A stretch of DNA of 55,703 bases. Source: Oerskovia enterophila (GTDB lineage Bacteria; Actinomycetota; Actinomycetes; Actinomycetales; Cellulomonadaceae). The notes below the pieces were generated by a model that was given only the letters and a program-made list of their open reading frames with translations, did not search any database and was not told the DNA's origin. This document shows, one piece after another, positions 16,998-25,314 of the stretch. The stretch spans positions 1-55,703 of the forward strand of contig NZ_MAQA01000032.1 of assembly GCF_001692445.1 (NCBI RefSeq), read 5' to 3'. Made by a program: the position numbers and the translations under genes. How positions within the stretch are numbered: the first letter of the stretch is position 1; each line of letters starts with the position of its first letter.

Positions 16998-17381
16998 GTG
17001 CCCACCGGCAAGGTCAAGTGGTTCGACACCGAACGAGGGTTCGGCTTCATCGCCAGCGATGAGGGAGACGAGGTCTTCCTGCACGCTTCCGCGCTGCCCG
17101 ACGGCGCTGCCGCGCCCAAGCCCGGTGCCCGGGTGGAGTTCGGTGTGGCCGACGGCCGCCGCGGCCCGCAGGCGCTCGCGATCAAGCTGCTCGACCCGGC
17201 GCCGTCGGTCGCCAAGGCGCAGCGGCGCCCTGCCGAGGAGCTCGGGGTCGCGATCGAGGACCTCATCAAGGTGATGGACCAGGTGGGCGGTTCGCTGCGC
17301 CGTGGCCGCTATCCCGACGCCGCCAAGGGAGCCCAGATCGCCCGGGTCCTGCGCGCTGTCGCCGACGACCTGGAGGCATGA
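16998..17381 (+). CDS. Cold-shock domain protein (CspB-like, extended)
   Basis: A 127-residue protein. Residues 1-65 form a cold-shock OB fold with the RNP1-like KVKWFDTERGFGFI and RNP2-like DEVFLHASAL, binding single-stranded nucleic acid. Unlike the 67-residue classical Csp it carries a 60-residue C-terminal extension (EELGVAIEDLIKVMDQVGGSLRRGRYPDAAKGAQIARVLRAVADDLEA when read across), as in the longer actinobacterial CspB proteins. The GTG at 16998 has ACGAGG upstream. It is the first gene of a rightward run; the DUF3027 start follows its stop by 1 nt, so translation is probably coupled. Confidence 0.93.
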   Translation: MPTGKVKWFDTERGFGFIASDEGDEVFLHASALPDGAAAPKPGARVEFGVADGRRGPQALAIKLLDPAPSVAKAQRRPAEELGVAIEDLIKVMDQVGGSLRRGRYPDAAKGAQIARVLRAVADDLEA

Positions 17382-17382
17382 C

Positions 17383-18429
17383 ATGGCTGCCGTGGCCGCC
17401 GCTGAAGGACCGACCGTTCGTCGCGTGAGCGCGCGCGCCGCCAAGGACGCCGTGCTCACGGGTGCGGTGGACCTGGCGCGTGCCGCGGCGGAGCAGGTCG
17501 CCGAGCACCCCGGGGACGTCGGGGAGCACCTGGGGACCCTCGCCGTCGAGGACCGCCTGATCTCCCACCTGTTCGCCTGCACCATGCTCGGGTACCGGGG
17601 GTGGCGCTGGACGGTGACTCTCGCCCGCGTGCCGCGCGGTCGTGTCGCGACGGTGTGCGAGGTCGAGCTACTGCCGGGCGACGGCGCCATCCTGGCCCCC
17701 GAGTGGCTGCCGTGGTCGGAGCGCCTGCGCCCCGGCGACATCGGCACGGGCGACGTGCTGCCGTTCCAGGCGGACGACCCGCGCCTCGAGCCGGGCTACG
17801 TGCCGACGGGCGACGAGGAGCAGGACGAGGTCGCGATCGAGGAGCTCGCGCTCGCCCGCGTGCGCGTGCTCTCGCCACAGGGCCGTGACGAGGCCGCCGA
17901 GCGCTGGTACCGCGGCACGCGGGGACCCACGGCGCCGGGCGCGGTCGCGTCCAGCGCCGAGTGCGGTTCGTGCGGCTTCCTGGTCCCGCTCCAGGGAGCG
18001 CTCGGGCAGCTCTTCGCGGTCTGCGCCAACCCGTGGTCCCCGGACGACGGCAAGGTCGTGAGCCTCGACCACGGGTGCGGGGCGCACTCGGAGACGGACG
18101 TCGAGCCGCACCCGACCGACTGGCCCGCGCCGGACCCGTTGATCGACGAGATGGACGTCGAGATCGTGCAGCTCCTCGACGCTGCACAGGCGTCGAGCGG
18201 GACGGCCGGTCCGGCGACGGACGTCGACGCGCCCGTCGACGTCGAGGTTCCCGCCGAGGCGGCCCCCGTGGAGCGTTCGGCCGAGGTCGAGGCGAGCATC
18301 CAGCTCGCGCTGTCGCGCATCACGCTGCCCGAGCCGGGCACCTCGTCGGCCGGCACCTCGGGCGACGGTCCGGACGACGTGCCGTCCGCCCCTGCCGAGG
18401 ACGCAGCGCCGGACGAGCCCTCACGGTGA
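17383..18429 (+). CDS. DUF3027 domain-containing protein
   Basis: A 348-residue protein of unknown function typical of Actinobacteria (DUF3027). Recognisable blocks: VGEHLGTLAVEDRLISHLFACTMLGYRGWRWTVTLARVPRGRVATVCEVELLPGD and AILAPEWLPWSERLRPGDIGTGDVLP, then a Cys-rich piece SSAECGSCGFLVPLQGALGQLFAVCAN that may bind a metal, and HGCGAHSETDVE. The last 90 residues are acidic and Pro/Ala-rich. The ATG at 17383 has GGAGG 6 nt upstream inside the end of the csp gene. Its stop overlaps the next start as GTGA. The fixed neighbourhood with Csp suggests a shared process, not yet known. Confidence 0.88.
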   Translation: MAAVAAAEGPTVRRVSARAAKDAVLTGAVDLARAAAEQVAEHPGDVGEHLGTLAVEDRLISHLFACTMLGYRGWRWTVTLARVPRGRVATVCEVELLPGDGAILAPEWLPWSERLRPGDIGTGDVLPFQADDPRLEPGYVPTGDEEQDEVAIEELALARVRVLSPQGRDEAAERWYRGTRGPTAPGAVASSAECGSCGFLVPLQGALGQLFAVCANPWSPDDGKVVSLDHGCGAHSETDVEPHPTDWPAPDPLIDEMDVEIVQLLDAAQASSGTAGPATDVDAPVDVEVPAEAAPVERSAEVEASIQLALSRITLPEPGTSSAGTSGDGPDDVPSAPAEDAAPDEPSR

Positions 18430-21400
18430 CCGACGACGCCTTCGGGACAGCGGCCCTGCGCCGGGCTGTCTCGGAGGCGTGGCTCGCGTCGCCGACTCGC
18501 TTCCGGGAGGACGCGAACACCGAGGAGGACCACGCGCGCGGCTACTACCGCGACCGTGTGGTCGTCGAGCTCGCGCAGAACGCGGCCGACGCCGCGGCGC
18601 ACGCGGGCGTCCCGGGCCGCCTCGTCCTGCGCCTCGCGCCGGACGAGGCGGGATCCTGGTGGCTCACGGCCGAGAACTCGGGTGCCCCGCTGGACGCGGC
18701 TGGTGTCGCGTCCTTGGCGTCCATGCGCGCCTCCGCGAAGCTCGCCCCGTCCGGGGCTCGCCCGGACGCCCCCGCTCCGGGGTCCGGCCCCGGCCCGACG
18801 GCGGAGCGCACCTCCGCGGCATCGGGACCCGGGCGCGTGGGCCGGTTCGGCGTGGGCTTCGCAGCCGTGCGGTCGGTGGCCGACGAGATCGTGGTCCGGT
18901 CGACGCTGGGCGGCGTCGAGTTCTCGCTCGAGCGCACGCGCGAGGCCCTGGACGGGCTGACGAGAGCTTCCGGGGCGGACCGGGCCGACGCGGACCGGCT
19001 CGCGGCCGCGGTCCGTGAGCGGGGAGCCGCGCTCCCGGTGCTGCGGCTGCCGTTCCCCGCTGACCCGTTGCCCACAGTCTCGTCGCCCGCCGTGCCCGCG
19101 GACACCGTCGTGTCGCTGCGCCTGCGGGACGACGAGGCCGTCCAGGCCGTGCGCCGCCAGCTCGACGAGCTCGACGACGCCCTGCTCCTGGCCCTGCCCG
19201 CGCTCGACGAGGTCGTCGTGGACGTCGCGGGCGCCGGCGAGGTGCGCCGCCTCCAGGACGCCGACGCCCGGTGGACCGTGCTGCGGGACGCGGGGGAGAC
19301 CCCTGCCGACCTGCTCGCGTCGCTCCCGGTCGAGCAGCGGCACGTGGGGTGGTCGCTCCTGTGGGCCCTGCCGCACGAGCGGACCGCGGTCCCGGGTCTG
19401 CTGCACGCTCCCACGCCGACCGACGAGCGGCTGACCTTCCCCGCGCTCCTGATCGCGTCCTTCCCGCTCGACCCGAGCAGGCGCCACGTCCTGCCCGGTC
19501 CCGTGGCCGATGCTCTCGCGGCGAGGTCGGGCGAGGCATACGCGCGCCTCCTCGCGCGTCTCGCGGCGCAGGGGGCGAACGACCCGGGCTCTTCTGCGAC
19601 TGCGCCGGACGCCCGCCGCAGCTCGGTCCTCGGGATCGACCACGCCCCAGACCGCGCCGATGTCCGCGGCCACGTCCTCGGGCTCGTCCCCACCGGTCTG
19701 CCCGCGAGCGAGGTCGACGCGCGGATCCGAGACGTCGCCCTGGACGCCCTGAGGGGCGCGCCGCTGCTCGCCCCGGTCGGTGAGATCATGGCGGCGACGG
19801 CGCACCGGGACGGTCAGGACGAGCCGGACGCTTCACGGCACCTCGTCGCTCCACGAGATGCTCAGGTCCTTGCGGGCGAGGTGGGCCGCGACCCCGCCGT
19901 GCTCCGGGTCCTCGGACGCTGGGTGCCCGGGCTCGTGGACGTCCCGTCGCCCTTCCTCGCGGTCGCGCGCTCGCTGGGCGTGCAGGCGCGTGACCTGGCC
20001 GACGTGCTCGACGAGCTTCCCGCGGGCATGGGCCCGAGCAGCTGGCGGGAGATCTACACGGTCCTCGCGCCGCACCGCGGCCAGCCGGGTGTGCTCGACG
20101 CTCTCGGTGCCGTCACCGTCCCGCTCGCGGACGGCCGCACGGTGCGGGGGGCCCGTGGCGCGCTCCTGCTCACCTCGGACGAGCGGGATCCGGGCACGGC
20201 CGGCACAGCGAGCGCGGCCGGTTCGCCGCCGTTCCTCGCGCTCGCGCGCTCGCTCGGTCTGCGGCTCGTCCACCCGGAGGCGGCGCACCCGCTCCTCGAA
20301 CGCCTCGGCGCCACGGTGTCCTCGGCGCGCACGCTCCTCGAGGAGCCCGCGGTCAAGGACCACGTCCTGCACCTCGCGGACGAGGCCGCGGACGGCGATC
20401 CGCTCCTGGGCGACCTCGAGGACCTCGGAGACGTCGAGCCCGAGCCGTGGACGACCGTTCCCCTGCCAGGTAGCGAGCCCGACGCCCCGGTTCCCGGCAC
20501 CGAGGGGGACGTGCCCGCCCAGGTGCCCTCCGCCGTCGGGCAGGTGCTCGCCCTGGTGCGGGCCGCGCTCGACGAGGGCGCGCTGCCCGCCGAGCTGCCC
20601 TTCTGGCTCGGCGAGCTCCCTCTGCCCACCGCTGACGGCGACCTTTCCCCGGCGCGCGAGTGCGTGCTGCCCGGGTCGTGGGCGGCCGAGCACCTCGACG
20701 GCCTGGTGCCGCTCGTCGCGCAGGCCGAGCCGTCGGGCGCGTGGAGCGAGGACGTGCTGCGCGCGGTCGGTGTCCAGGCGGACGTGTCGGTCTACCGGGT
20801 CGCGGACGTCCTGACCCCGTGGGCCCGGGGGGCCGACCTGGCTGACGACGCGGCCGACCCGGCCGACCCGCAGTCCTGGCTCGCGGGCTGGACCGACTAC
20901 CTGGACGCCCTCGCGGGCCTGCACGGTGGTGGGGCGTACGTGGGCGACCTCGACGGGGTCGCGGACCTCGACGCCGTGTCCGACGACGCCTGGCCCGCCT
21001 TCCTCGCGCGCCTCGCGCACGACCCCGACGCCCGCGCCGCGCTCCTCGCCCCCGTCCGGGGCCAGGGGAGCGCGCGGGTGGGGGACGCGCCGTCGTACAC
21101 CGCGTGGTGGCTGCGCCGGCACCTCGGCGCGCCCTTCGCTGCCCAGCCCGGCACCGTCCCCTTCCTCGCCGACCCACCCCCGGCCGTGCGCGGTCTGGAC
21201 ACCGAGGTGGTGCGCGCGCTGGGCGGGGTCGTCCGGCTCGAGGACCTGGACCCGGCGGACTGGTCGGGGTACCTCGCCGCGCTACCCGACGTCGGCACGC
21301 CCCTCCCGCTGTCCGCCTCGCTCGCGGTGTGGCGCGGGCTGGGCGCGCTCGCGGGTCGCGCCCCGGCCGCGGAGGTGCTCGACGAGCTGCCCGAGCGCCT

Positions 21401-21896
21401 GCCCGGCCTGCGCGCGGGGCGCGCGACGTGCGTCGCGGCCGACGACCTGGCCGTCGCGACGAGCGCCATGTGGGCGCAGGTGCGGACCGTGCTGCCCGTC
21501 GCGCCCGGTAGCGCGGGGGACGCAGCGCGCGTGGGCGAGACTCTCGCGGACCTGCTCGACCTCCTGCTGCTCGCGCCCCCGGGGAGCGTGGACGTCCCCC
21601 TGCCCGACGGCGAGGGCTCGCCCCAGGCGGTCGACCCCCGTGTCGTGGGGCTCGTCCCGGGCGTCCCGGTGCGCTGGTTCGAGCACGACGCCCTGAGCGT
21701 GGACGGCGTCGAGGTCGACTGGTGGGTGTGCGCGGGACGCGACGGGGCGCAGGTGCACGCCGCGACGACGTCGGGCCTCGCGCGGGGGCTCGCCGCCGCG
21801 GCCGGTCGCCCGGACGCGCGGCACCTGCTCGAGGTCGCGCTCCTGGATCCGGACGCGGCCGACGAGCTGCTCGCCGAGTCGGCGTGGGACCGATGA
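18426..21896 (+). CDS. Sacsin N-terminal / Hsp90-like ATPase domain protein
   Basis: An 1156-residue protein with a GHKL-type ATPase fold at the N-terminus: DHARGYYRDRVVVELAQNAADAA (the N-box Asn near residue 52), ENSGAPLDAAGVASLASMRAS (83-103, in place of the usual DxGxG) and GRFGVGFAAVRSVADEIVV (139-157). This matches the sacsin-like ATPases annotated in Actinobacteria as 'molecular chaperone Hsp90'. The rest is Ala/Leu/Asp-rich with no other domain recognised. The GTG at 18426 overlaps the DUF3027 stop by 4 nt (GTGA), so the two are translationally coupled. Residues about 108-136 are a low-complexity insertion in the ATP-lid region and contain a dispersed repeat. Chaperone activity is inferred only. 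Confidence 0.85.
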   Translation: MTDDAFGTAALRRAVSEAWLASPTRFREDANTEEDHARGYYRDRVVVELAQNAADAAAHAGVPGRLVLRLAPDEAGSWWLTAENSGAPLDAAGVASLASMRASAKLAPSGARPDAPAPGSGPGPTAERTSAASGPGRVGRFGVGFAAVRSVADEIVVRSTLGGVEFSLERTREALDGLTRASGADRADADRLAAAVRERGAALPVLRLPFPADPLPTVSSPAVPADTVVSLRLRDDEAVQAVRRQLDELDDALLLALPALDEVVVDVAGAGEVRRLQDADARWTVLRDAGETPADLLASLPVEQRHVGWSLLWALPHERTAVPGLLHAPTPTDERLTFPALLIASFPLDPSRRHVLPGPVADALAARSGEAYARLLARLAAQGANDPGSSATAPDARRSSVLGIDHAPDRADVRGHVLGLVPTGLPASEVDARIRDVALDALRGAPLLAPVGEIMAATAHRDGQDEPDASRHLVAPRDAQVLAGEVGRDPAVLRVLGRWVPGLVDVPSPFLAVARSLGVQARDLADVLDELPAGMGPSSWREIYTVLAPHRGQPGVLDALGAVTVPLADGRTVRGARGALLLTSDERDPGTAGTASAAGSPPFLALARSLGLRLVHPEAAHPLLERLGATVSSARTLLEEPAVKDHVLHLADEAADGDPLLGDLEDLGDVEPEPWTTVPLPGSEPDAPVPGTEGDVPAQVPSAVGQVLALVRAALDEGALPAELPFWLGELPLPTADGDLSPARECVLPGSWAAEHLDGLVPLVAQAEPSGAWSEDVLRAVGVQADVSVYRVADVLTPWARGADLADDAADPADPQSWLAGWTDYLDALAGLHGGGAYVGDLDGVADLDAVSDDAWPAFLARLAHDPDARAALLAPVRGQGSARVGDAPSYTAWWLRRHLGAPFAAQPGTVPFLADPPPAVRGLDTEVVRALGGVVRLEDLDPADWSGYLAALPDVGTPLPLSASLAVWRGLGALAGRAPAAEVLDELPERLPGLRAGRATCVAADDLAVATSAMWAQVRTVLPVAPGSAGDAARVGETLADLLDLLLLAPPGSVDVPLPDGEGSPQAVDPRVVGLVPGVPVRWFEHDALSVDGVEVDWWVCAGRDGAQVHAATTSGLARGLAAAAGRPDARHLLEVALLDPDAADELLAESAWDR
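18794..18808. repeat. Dispersed GC-rich repeat, copy 3
   Basis: cccgacggcggagcg at 18794-18808, inside the low-complexity insertion of the sacsin-like gene, here read as P-T-A-E-R (a different frame and strand from copy 2). Confidence 0.5.
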
Positions 21897-21915
21897 CCGG
21901 CACGACGCGCACCGC

Positions 21916-23190
21916 ATGAGCCGCACGACCCGCCCCAGCCGCGCGACGCCGTCGGACGACGGGCCCTCGGGCATCTTCGACCGGCGGCTCGTGGGCGGCG
22001 TGTACGTCCCCACGTTCGTGTTCGAGGCCGGGGTCAGCGCGATCGTGCCCGTGATCGCGCTGACCGCTCTCTCGATGGGTGCGGGGATCGCGCTCGCGGG
22101 GTTCGTCGTGGCGCTCCTGGGGATCGGGCAGATCGCCGGGGACGTGCCCGCGGGGGCGTTCGCCGCGAGGTTCGGCGACCGGCGGGCCATGATGACGGCC
22201 GCTGCGGCGTCGGTCGTGGGTCTCGTCGCGTGCGCGCTCGCGCCCAACCTGTGGGTCCTGGGTGCCGGGGTGTTCTGCGTCGGCATGACCAACGCGGTCT
22301 TCATGCTCGCGCGCCAGGCCTACCTGACCGAGGTCACTCCGGTGCTCAAGCGCGCCCGCGCGCTGTCGACGCTCGCGGGCACGCACCGGATCGGGGCGTT
22401 CGTCGGCCCGTTCGCCGCGGCGGCCGTGCTCGCGGTGTGGGACCTGCAGGCCGCGTACTGGCTGGCGGTGGGGACGAGCCTGCTCGCGGGGCTCGTGACC
22501 CTCGTGGTGCCCGACGTCGCGGCCCGGTCCACCGAGCACCGCCGGACCGCGGCTCCCGTGAGCTTCCGGACCGTCCTGGTCGAGAACCGGCGGGTCTTCG
22601 CGACGCTCGGGCTCGCGGTCGTCATGGTCGGTGCGACGCGCGCGGCCCGCCAGGTCGTGCTGCCCCTCTGGTCGGAGCACCTGGGGTTCAGCCCCGCGAC
22701 GACGAGCGTGATCTTCGGGCTGTCCGGTGCGGTCGACATGCTGCTCTTCTACCCGGCCGGCAAGGTCATGGACCGCATGGGCCGGTTGTGGGTCGCGATC
22801 CCCTGCATGGTCGTGCTGGGCGGCGCGATCGTCGTCCTGCCGCTCACGAGCACGGTCGCCGGGGTGGCCGTCGTCGCGATGGTCATGGGGTTCGGCAACG
22901 GGATCGGTTCGGGGATCCTCATGACGCTCGGGGCCGACGTCGCTCCACCGGACGTGCGCGCCCAGTTCCTCGGGATCTGGCGCCTCTTCCAGGACTCCGG
23001 GGCCGCGCTGGGTCCGCTCGTGGTCTCGGCGGGGGCCGCGCTCGGCAGCCTCGCGGGCGGGATCGTCGCGTCCGGGACGGTCGGGCTGCTCGGGGCGGTC
23101 GCGCTCGCGAGGTGGGTGCCCCGGTGGTCCGTGCACGCGAACCGGACCACACGCCGTCGGGCCGGGATCGAGACCTCGTCCCGATCCTGA
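21916..23190 (+). CDS. MFS transporter
   Basis: A 424-residue major facilitator with about 12 membrane segments. The first half has the loop 2-3 motif AARFGDRRAMM and a long helix IALAGFVVALLGIGQIAGDVPAGAF; the second half has GKVMDRMGRLWVAI. The N-terminal 25 residues are hydrophilic. The layout matches drug/metabolite exporters (DHA-type). The substrate is unknown. It follows the sacsin-like gene by 19 nt with no clear Shine-Dalgarno sequence, so expression probably depends on upstream translation. It is the last gene of the csp-led run; the fatty acid desaturase converges on it. Confidence 0.92.
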   Translation: MSRTTRPSRATPSDDGPSGIFDRRLVGGVYVPTFVFEAGVSAIVPVIALTALSMGAGIALAGFVVALLGIGQIAGDVPAGAFAARFGDRRAMMTAAAASVVGLVACALAPNLWVLGAGVFCVGMTNAVFMLARQAYLTEVTPVLKRARALSTLAGTHRIGAFVGPFAAAAVLAVWDLQAAYWLAVGTSLLAGLVTLVVPDVAARSTEHRRTAAPVSFRTVLVENRRVFATLGLAVVMVGATRAARQVVLPLWSEHLGFSPATTSVIFGLSGAVDMLLFYPAGKVMDRMGRLWVAIPCMVVLGGAIVVLPLTSTVAGVAVVAMVMGFGNGIGSGILMTLGADVAPPDVRAQFLGIWRLFQDSGAALGPLVVSAGAALGSLAGGIVASGTVGLLGAVALARWVPRWSVHANRTTRRRAGIETSSRS

Positions 23191-23215
23191 CCCGACGGTG
23201 CGTCCGGAGGCGTGC

Positions 23216-24325
23216 TCAGCGTGCCGAGCGGAACTGCGCCGTGAGGGGGCACTGGAACGGGTCGCGCGAGGCGATGCCCACCCGGTTGAGGTACGCGATG
23301 ACGATCCGGTAGGAGTCGATCAGCGTCGTCTCGGTGTACTTGATGCCCTTGGCCTGGCAGAACTCGATGACCATGGGGCGGACCTTGCGGAGCGCGGGGC
23401 TCGGCATGCTGGGGAAGAGGTGGTGCTCGACCTGGAAGTTGAGGCCGCCCATGAAGACGTCGACCGCGCGGCCGCCACGGATGTTGCGGCTCATGAGGAC
23501 CTGGCGGCGCAGGAAGTCGATCTTGACGTCGGGTGCGATGACCGGCATGCCCTTGTGGTTGGGGGCGAACGAGGCCCCCATGAGGAAGCCGAACACGGCA
23601 AGCTCGACACCGATGAAGGCGAAGCCGATGCCCACGGGCATGAGCAGGAAGACCGCCGCGGCGAACCCGACCAGGCGGATCGTGACGAACGTGATCTCGA
23701 CCGCGCGGCGCTTGACCGGCTCCTTGCCGAAGATCGTCTTGAGTCCGTTGACGTGCAGGTTGAGGCCCTCGAGGAGCAGGAGCGGGAAGAACCAGTAGCC
23801 CTGGTGCGACGCGAGCCACCCGCGGACACCGGTCTTGGGCTTCTCGAGCGTCTCGGTCTCCCACACGAGGACGCCGTTGATCATGTCCGGGTCCGTGCCC
23901 AGGACGTTGGGCTTCTGGTGGTGCTTGGAGTGCTTGTGCAGCCACCAGCCGTAGCTCAGCCCGCCGAACAGGTTCGCGATGACCAGGCTCGCCCAGTCGT
24001 TCCACTGACCCGAGCGGAAGATCTGGCGGTGCGCCGCGTCGTGCCCCAGGAACGCCATCTGCGTGAACAGCACGCCCAGCGCGCCCGCGATCGCGAGCTG
24101 CCACCACGAGTCGCCCAGCAGCACCATGCCCACGCCGCACGCGGCGAGCAGTGCCACGATGCCCGCGAACCGCGCCCAGTAGTAGGCGTAGCGACGACGC
24201 ATGAGCCCGGTCTCCTGGACCATGCGGGTCAGCTCCGAGAAGTCGCTGACCTGTCGCTGGCGAGCCGACGGCGCCTTCGCCTGAGGGGGGTCGAGCTCCA
24301 GTACCGCGCTGCTAGGCGTCATCAT
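23216..24325 (-). CDS. Fatty acid desaturase (type 1, membrane-bound di-iron)
   Basis: A 369-residue acyl-lipid/acyl-CoA desaturase. The three histidine boxes are present: HDAAH (about residue 98), HKHSKHH (about 132-138) and QVEHHLFP (about 300), with four hydrophobic membrane segments between them. The enzyme inserts a double bond into acyl chains using O2 and a ferredoxin-type electron donor, adjusting membrane fluidity. The regiospecificity cannot be read; a Gln in the third box is shared by front-end and DesA3-like families. The start is taken as the ATG pair at 24320-24325; an in-frame TTG at 24361 is also possible. Likely a single-gene unit. Confidence 0.92.
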   Translation of the reverse strand: MMTPSSAVLELDPPQAKAPSARQRQVSDFSELTRMVQETGLMRRRYAYYWARFAGIVALLAACGVGMVLLGDSWWQLAIAGALGVLFTQMAFLGHDAAHRQIFRSGQWNDWASLVIANLFGGLSYGWWLHKHSKHHQKPNVLGTDPDMINGVLVWETETLEKPKTGVRGWLASHQGYWFFPLLLLEGLNLHVNGLKTIFGKEPVKRRAVEITFVTIRLVGFAAAVFLLMPVGIGFAFIGVELAVFGFLMGASFAPNHKGMPVIAPDVKIDFLRRQVLMSRNIRGGRAVDVFMGGLNFQVEHHLFPSMPSPALRKVRPMVIEFCQAKGIKYTETTLIDSYRIVIAYLNRVGIASRDPFQCPLTAQFRSAR

Positions 24326-24474
24326 CGTCCACTCGTCGATCGGGGGGCGGACGCAGAACAAGACGCCGCGAGATCGACTCTACGAACGGGGTGGGCGAAG
24401 AACTATGGGGTTGTCCCCCCTATCGGGAGGGCGGCGCGGGAAGCGGGTCGACGAAGGCCCCCGGCGGGCGCGGC

Positions 24475-24732
24475 TCACTCGGGCGAGCGGTACTCCGCAC
24501 GGTTCCTGCGCTCCCACGCGAGGCCGACGAGGCCGAGCAGGAGGCCCGCGCCGCACGTGGCGGGGGCCTGGTACGTCGCGTGCCCGAGCACGAGCAGGAC
24601 CAGCGAGACGGCGAGGGCGATCGCCCAGAGCGACATCCCCGCGAGGGCCACGTGGCGCAGGTCGACACGGAGCGCCGGCGGGTTGGGGCGGCGCCGCTCC
24701 GGGTGGACCAGGAGGGAGATCATCGAGGGCAC
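24475..24732 (-). CDS. DUF2530 family small membrane protein
   Basis: An 85-residue protein with a short cytoplasmic start (HPERRRPNPPALRVDLRHV), two hydrophobic helices (MSLWAIALAVSLVLLVLGHA and a Gly-rich second one) and an ERRNRAEYR end. This pattern fits the actinobacterial DUF2530 proteins, which often lie near the DUF3027/Csp genes. The start is either the GTG at 24730-24732 or the ATG at 24721-24723; neither has a clear ribosome site. The function is unknown. Confidence 0.75.
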   Translation of the reverse strand: MPSMISLLVHPERRRPNPPALRVDLRHVALAGMSLWAIALAVSLVLLVLGHATYQAPATCGAGLLLGLVGLAWERRNRAEYRSPE

Positions 24733-24891
24733 GGGACGAGTCTAGTGCGGGCGGCGTGAGCCGGGGGAGCGGGTGAAATCTGCGGTGAGACGGGCCGGGC
24801 GCTGCCTGCGCGCCGAGACGTGCGGGCACGTGTCGGTGCGTGCCGAAGCCTCCCGGGGTCGGCCGTTTGCCCTCTTCCGGCGCGATGCCCT

Positions 24892-24901
24892 TTTCACCCG
24901 G
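24892..24901 (+). promoter_or_regulatory. TTTCACCCGG motif
   Basis: Exact copy of the 10-mer, followed by TGACC so that a TCACC(C)GGTGA palindrome results. It lies upstream of the exopolysaccharide transferase gene. Confidence 0.35.
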
Positions 24902-24918
24902 TGACCGGCGTCACAACC

Positions 24919-25108
24919 TGGACGGTCGACCATCTCTCCAGTGTGAGACGAACGGTGGACGACGGTTCCGCCATCGCCTCGACAGCCGCTAGTATCCGAA
25001 GGCTCGATGAACGCTCAGACCTGGACGCACGTCCAAGCTTCGGGGTGACGCACCGCAGCGTCCCCCGGGAGATCGTCTCCTCGGGACCTTTACTTGGACG
25101 GTCGTCCG
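24919..25108. promoter_or_regulatory. Three related TGGACG-N2-CGWCCR palindromes
   Basis: Sites at 24919-24932 (TGGACG-gt-CGACCA), 25022-25035 (TGGACG-ca-CGTCCA) and 25095-25108 (TGGACG-gt-CGTCCG). They share the left half exactly and look like binding sites for a dimeric regulator controlling the downstream transferase. The regulator is not identifiable here. Confidence 0.5.
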
Positions 25109-25195
25109 ACTCCCTTTCCTGTTCCGGCAAGCCACGGGCGATCCTTGCCCGGAGGCGCTGAATCACAGGGCTGAGAGTCGGGGCGTCCGCAACCT

Positions 25196-25214
25196 TCTCA
25201 CCCGGGTGAAAAGG
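25196..25214. promoter_or_regulatory. CACCCGGGTG palindrome with TTTCACCCGG motif (minus strand)
   Basis: tctcacccgggtgaaaag contains the perfect palindrome CACCCGGGTG; on the minus strand it reads TTTCACCCGG at 25211-25202. It lies about 40 bp before a possible promoter (TTCTTA at 25226-25231, 18-bp spacer, TAGTAT at 25250-25255). Confidence 0.4.
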
Positions 25215-25314
25215 CGTTCACAGCATTCTTATTACCTGGGGACGGCTCCTAGTATGAGTCGTTCCGCGCAGTCAAGAAGTCGGCTGCAGGACTTTATCGA
25301 GAGGTTGCCGGGCC

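Larger units (their letters stand above)
24733..25314. other. 582-bp regulatory region upstream of the exopolysaccharide transferase
   Basis: No convincing gene is present. It contains three TGGACG-N2-CG(T/A)CC(A/G) palindromes, two TTTCACCCGG motifs and two TAGTAT -10-like boxes (24990-24995, 25250-25255). Its AT content is locally higher than that of its neighbours, as expected of a control region. Confidence 0.6.
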
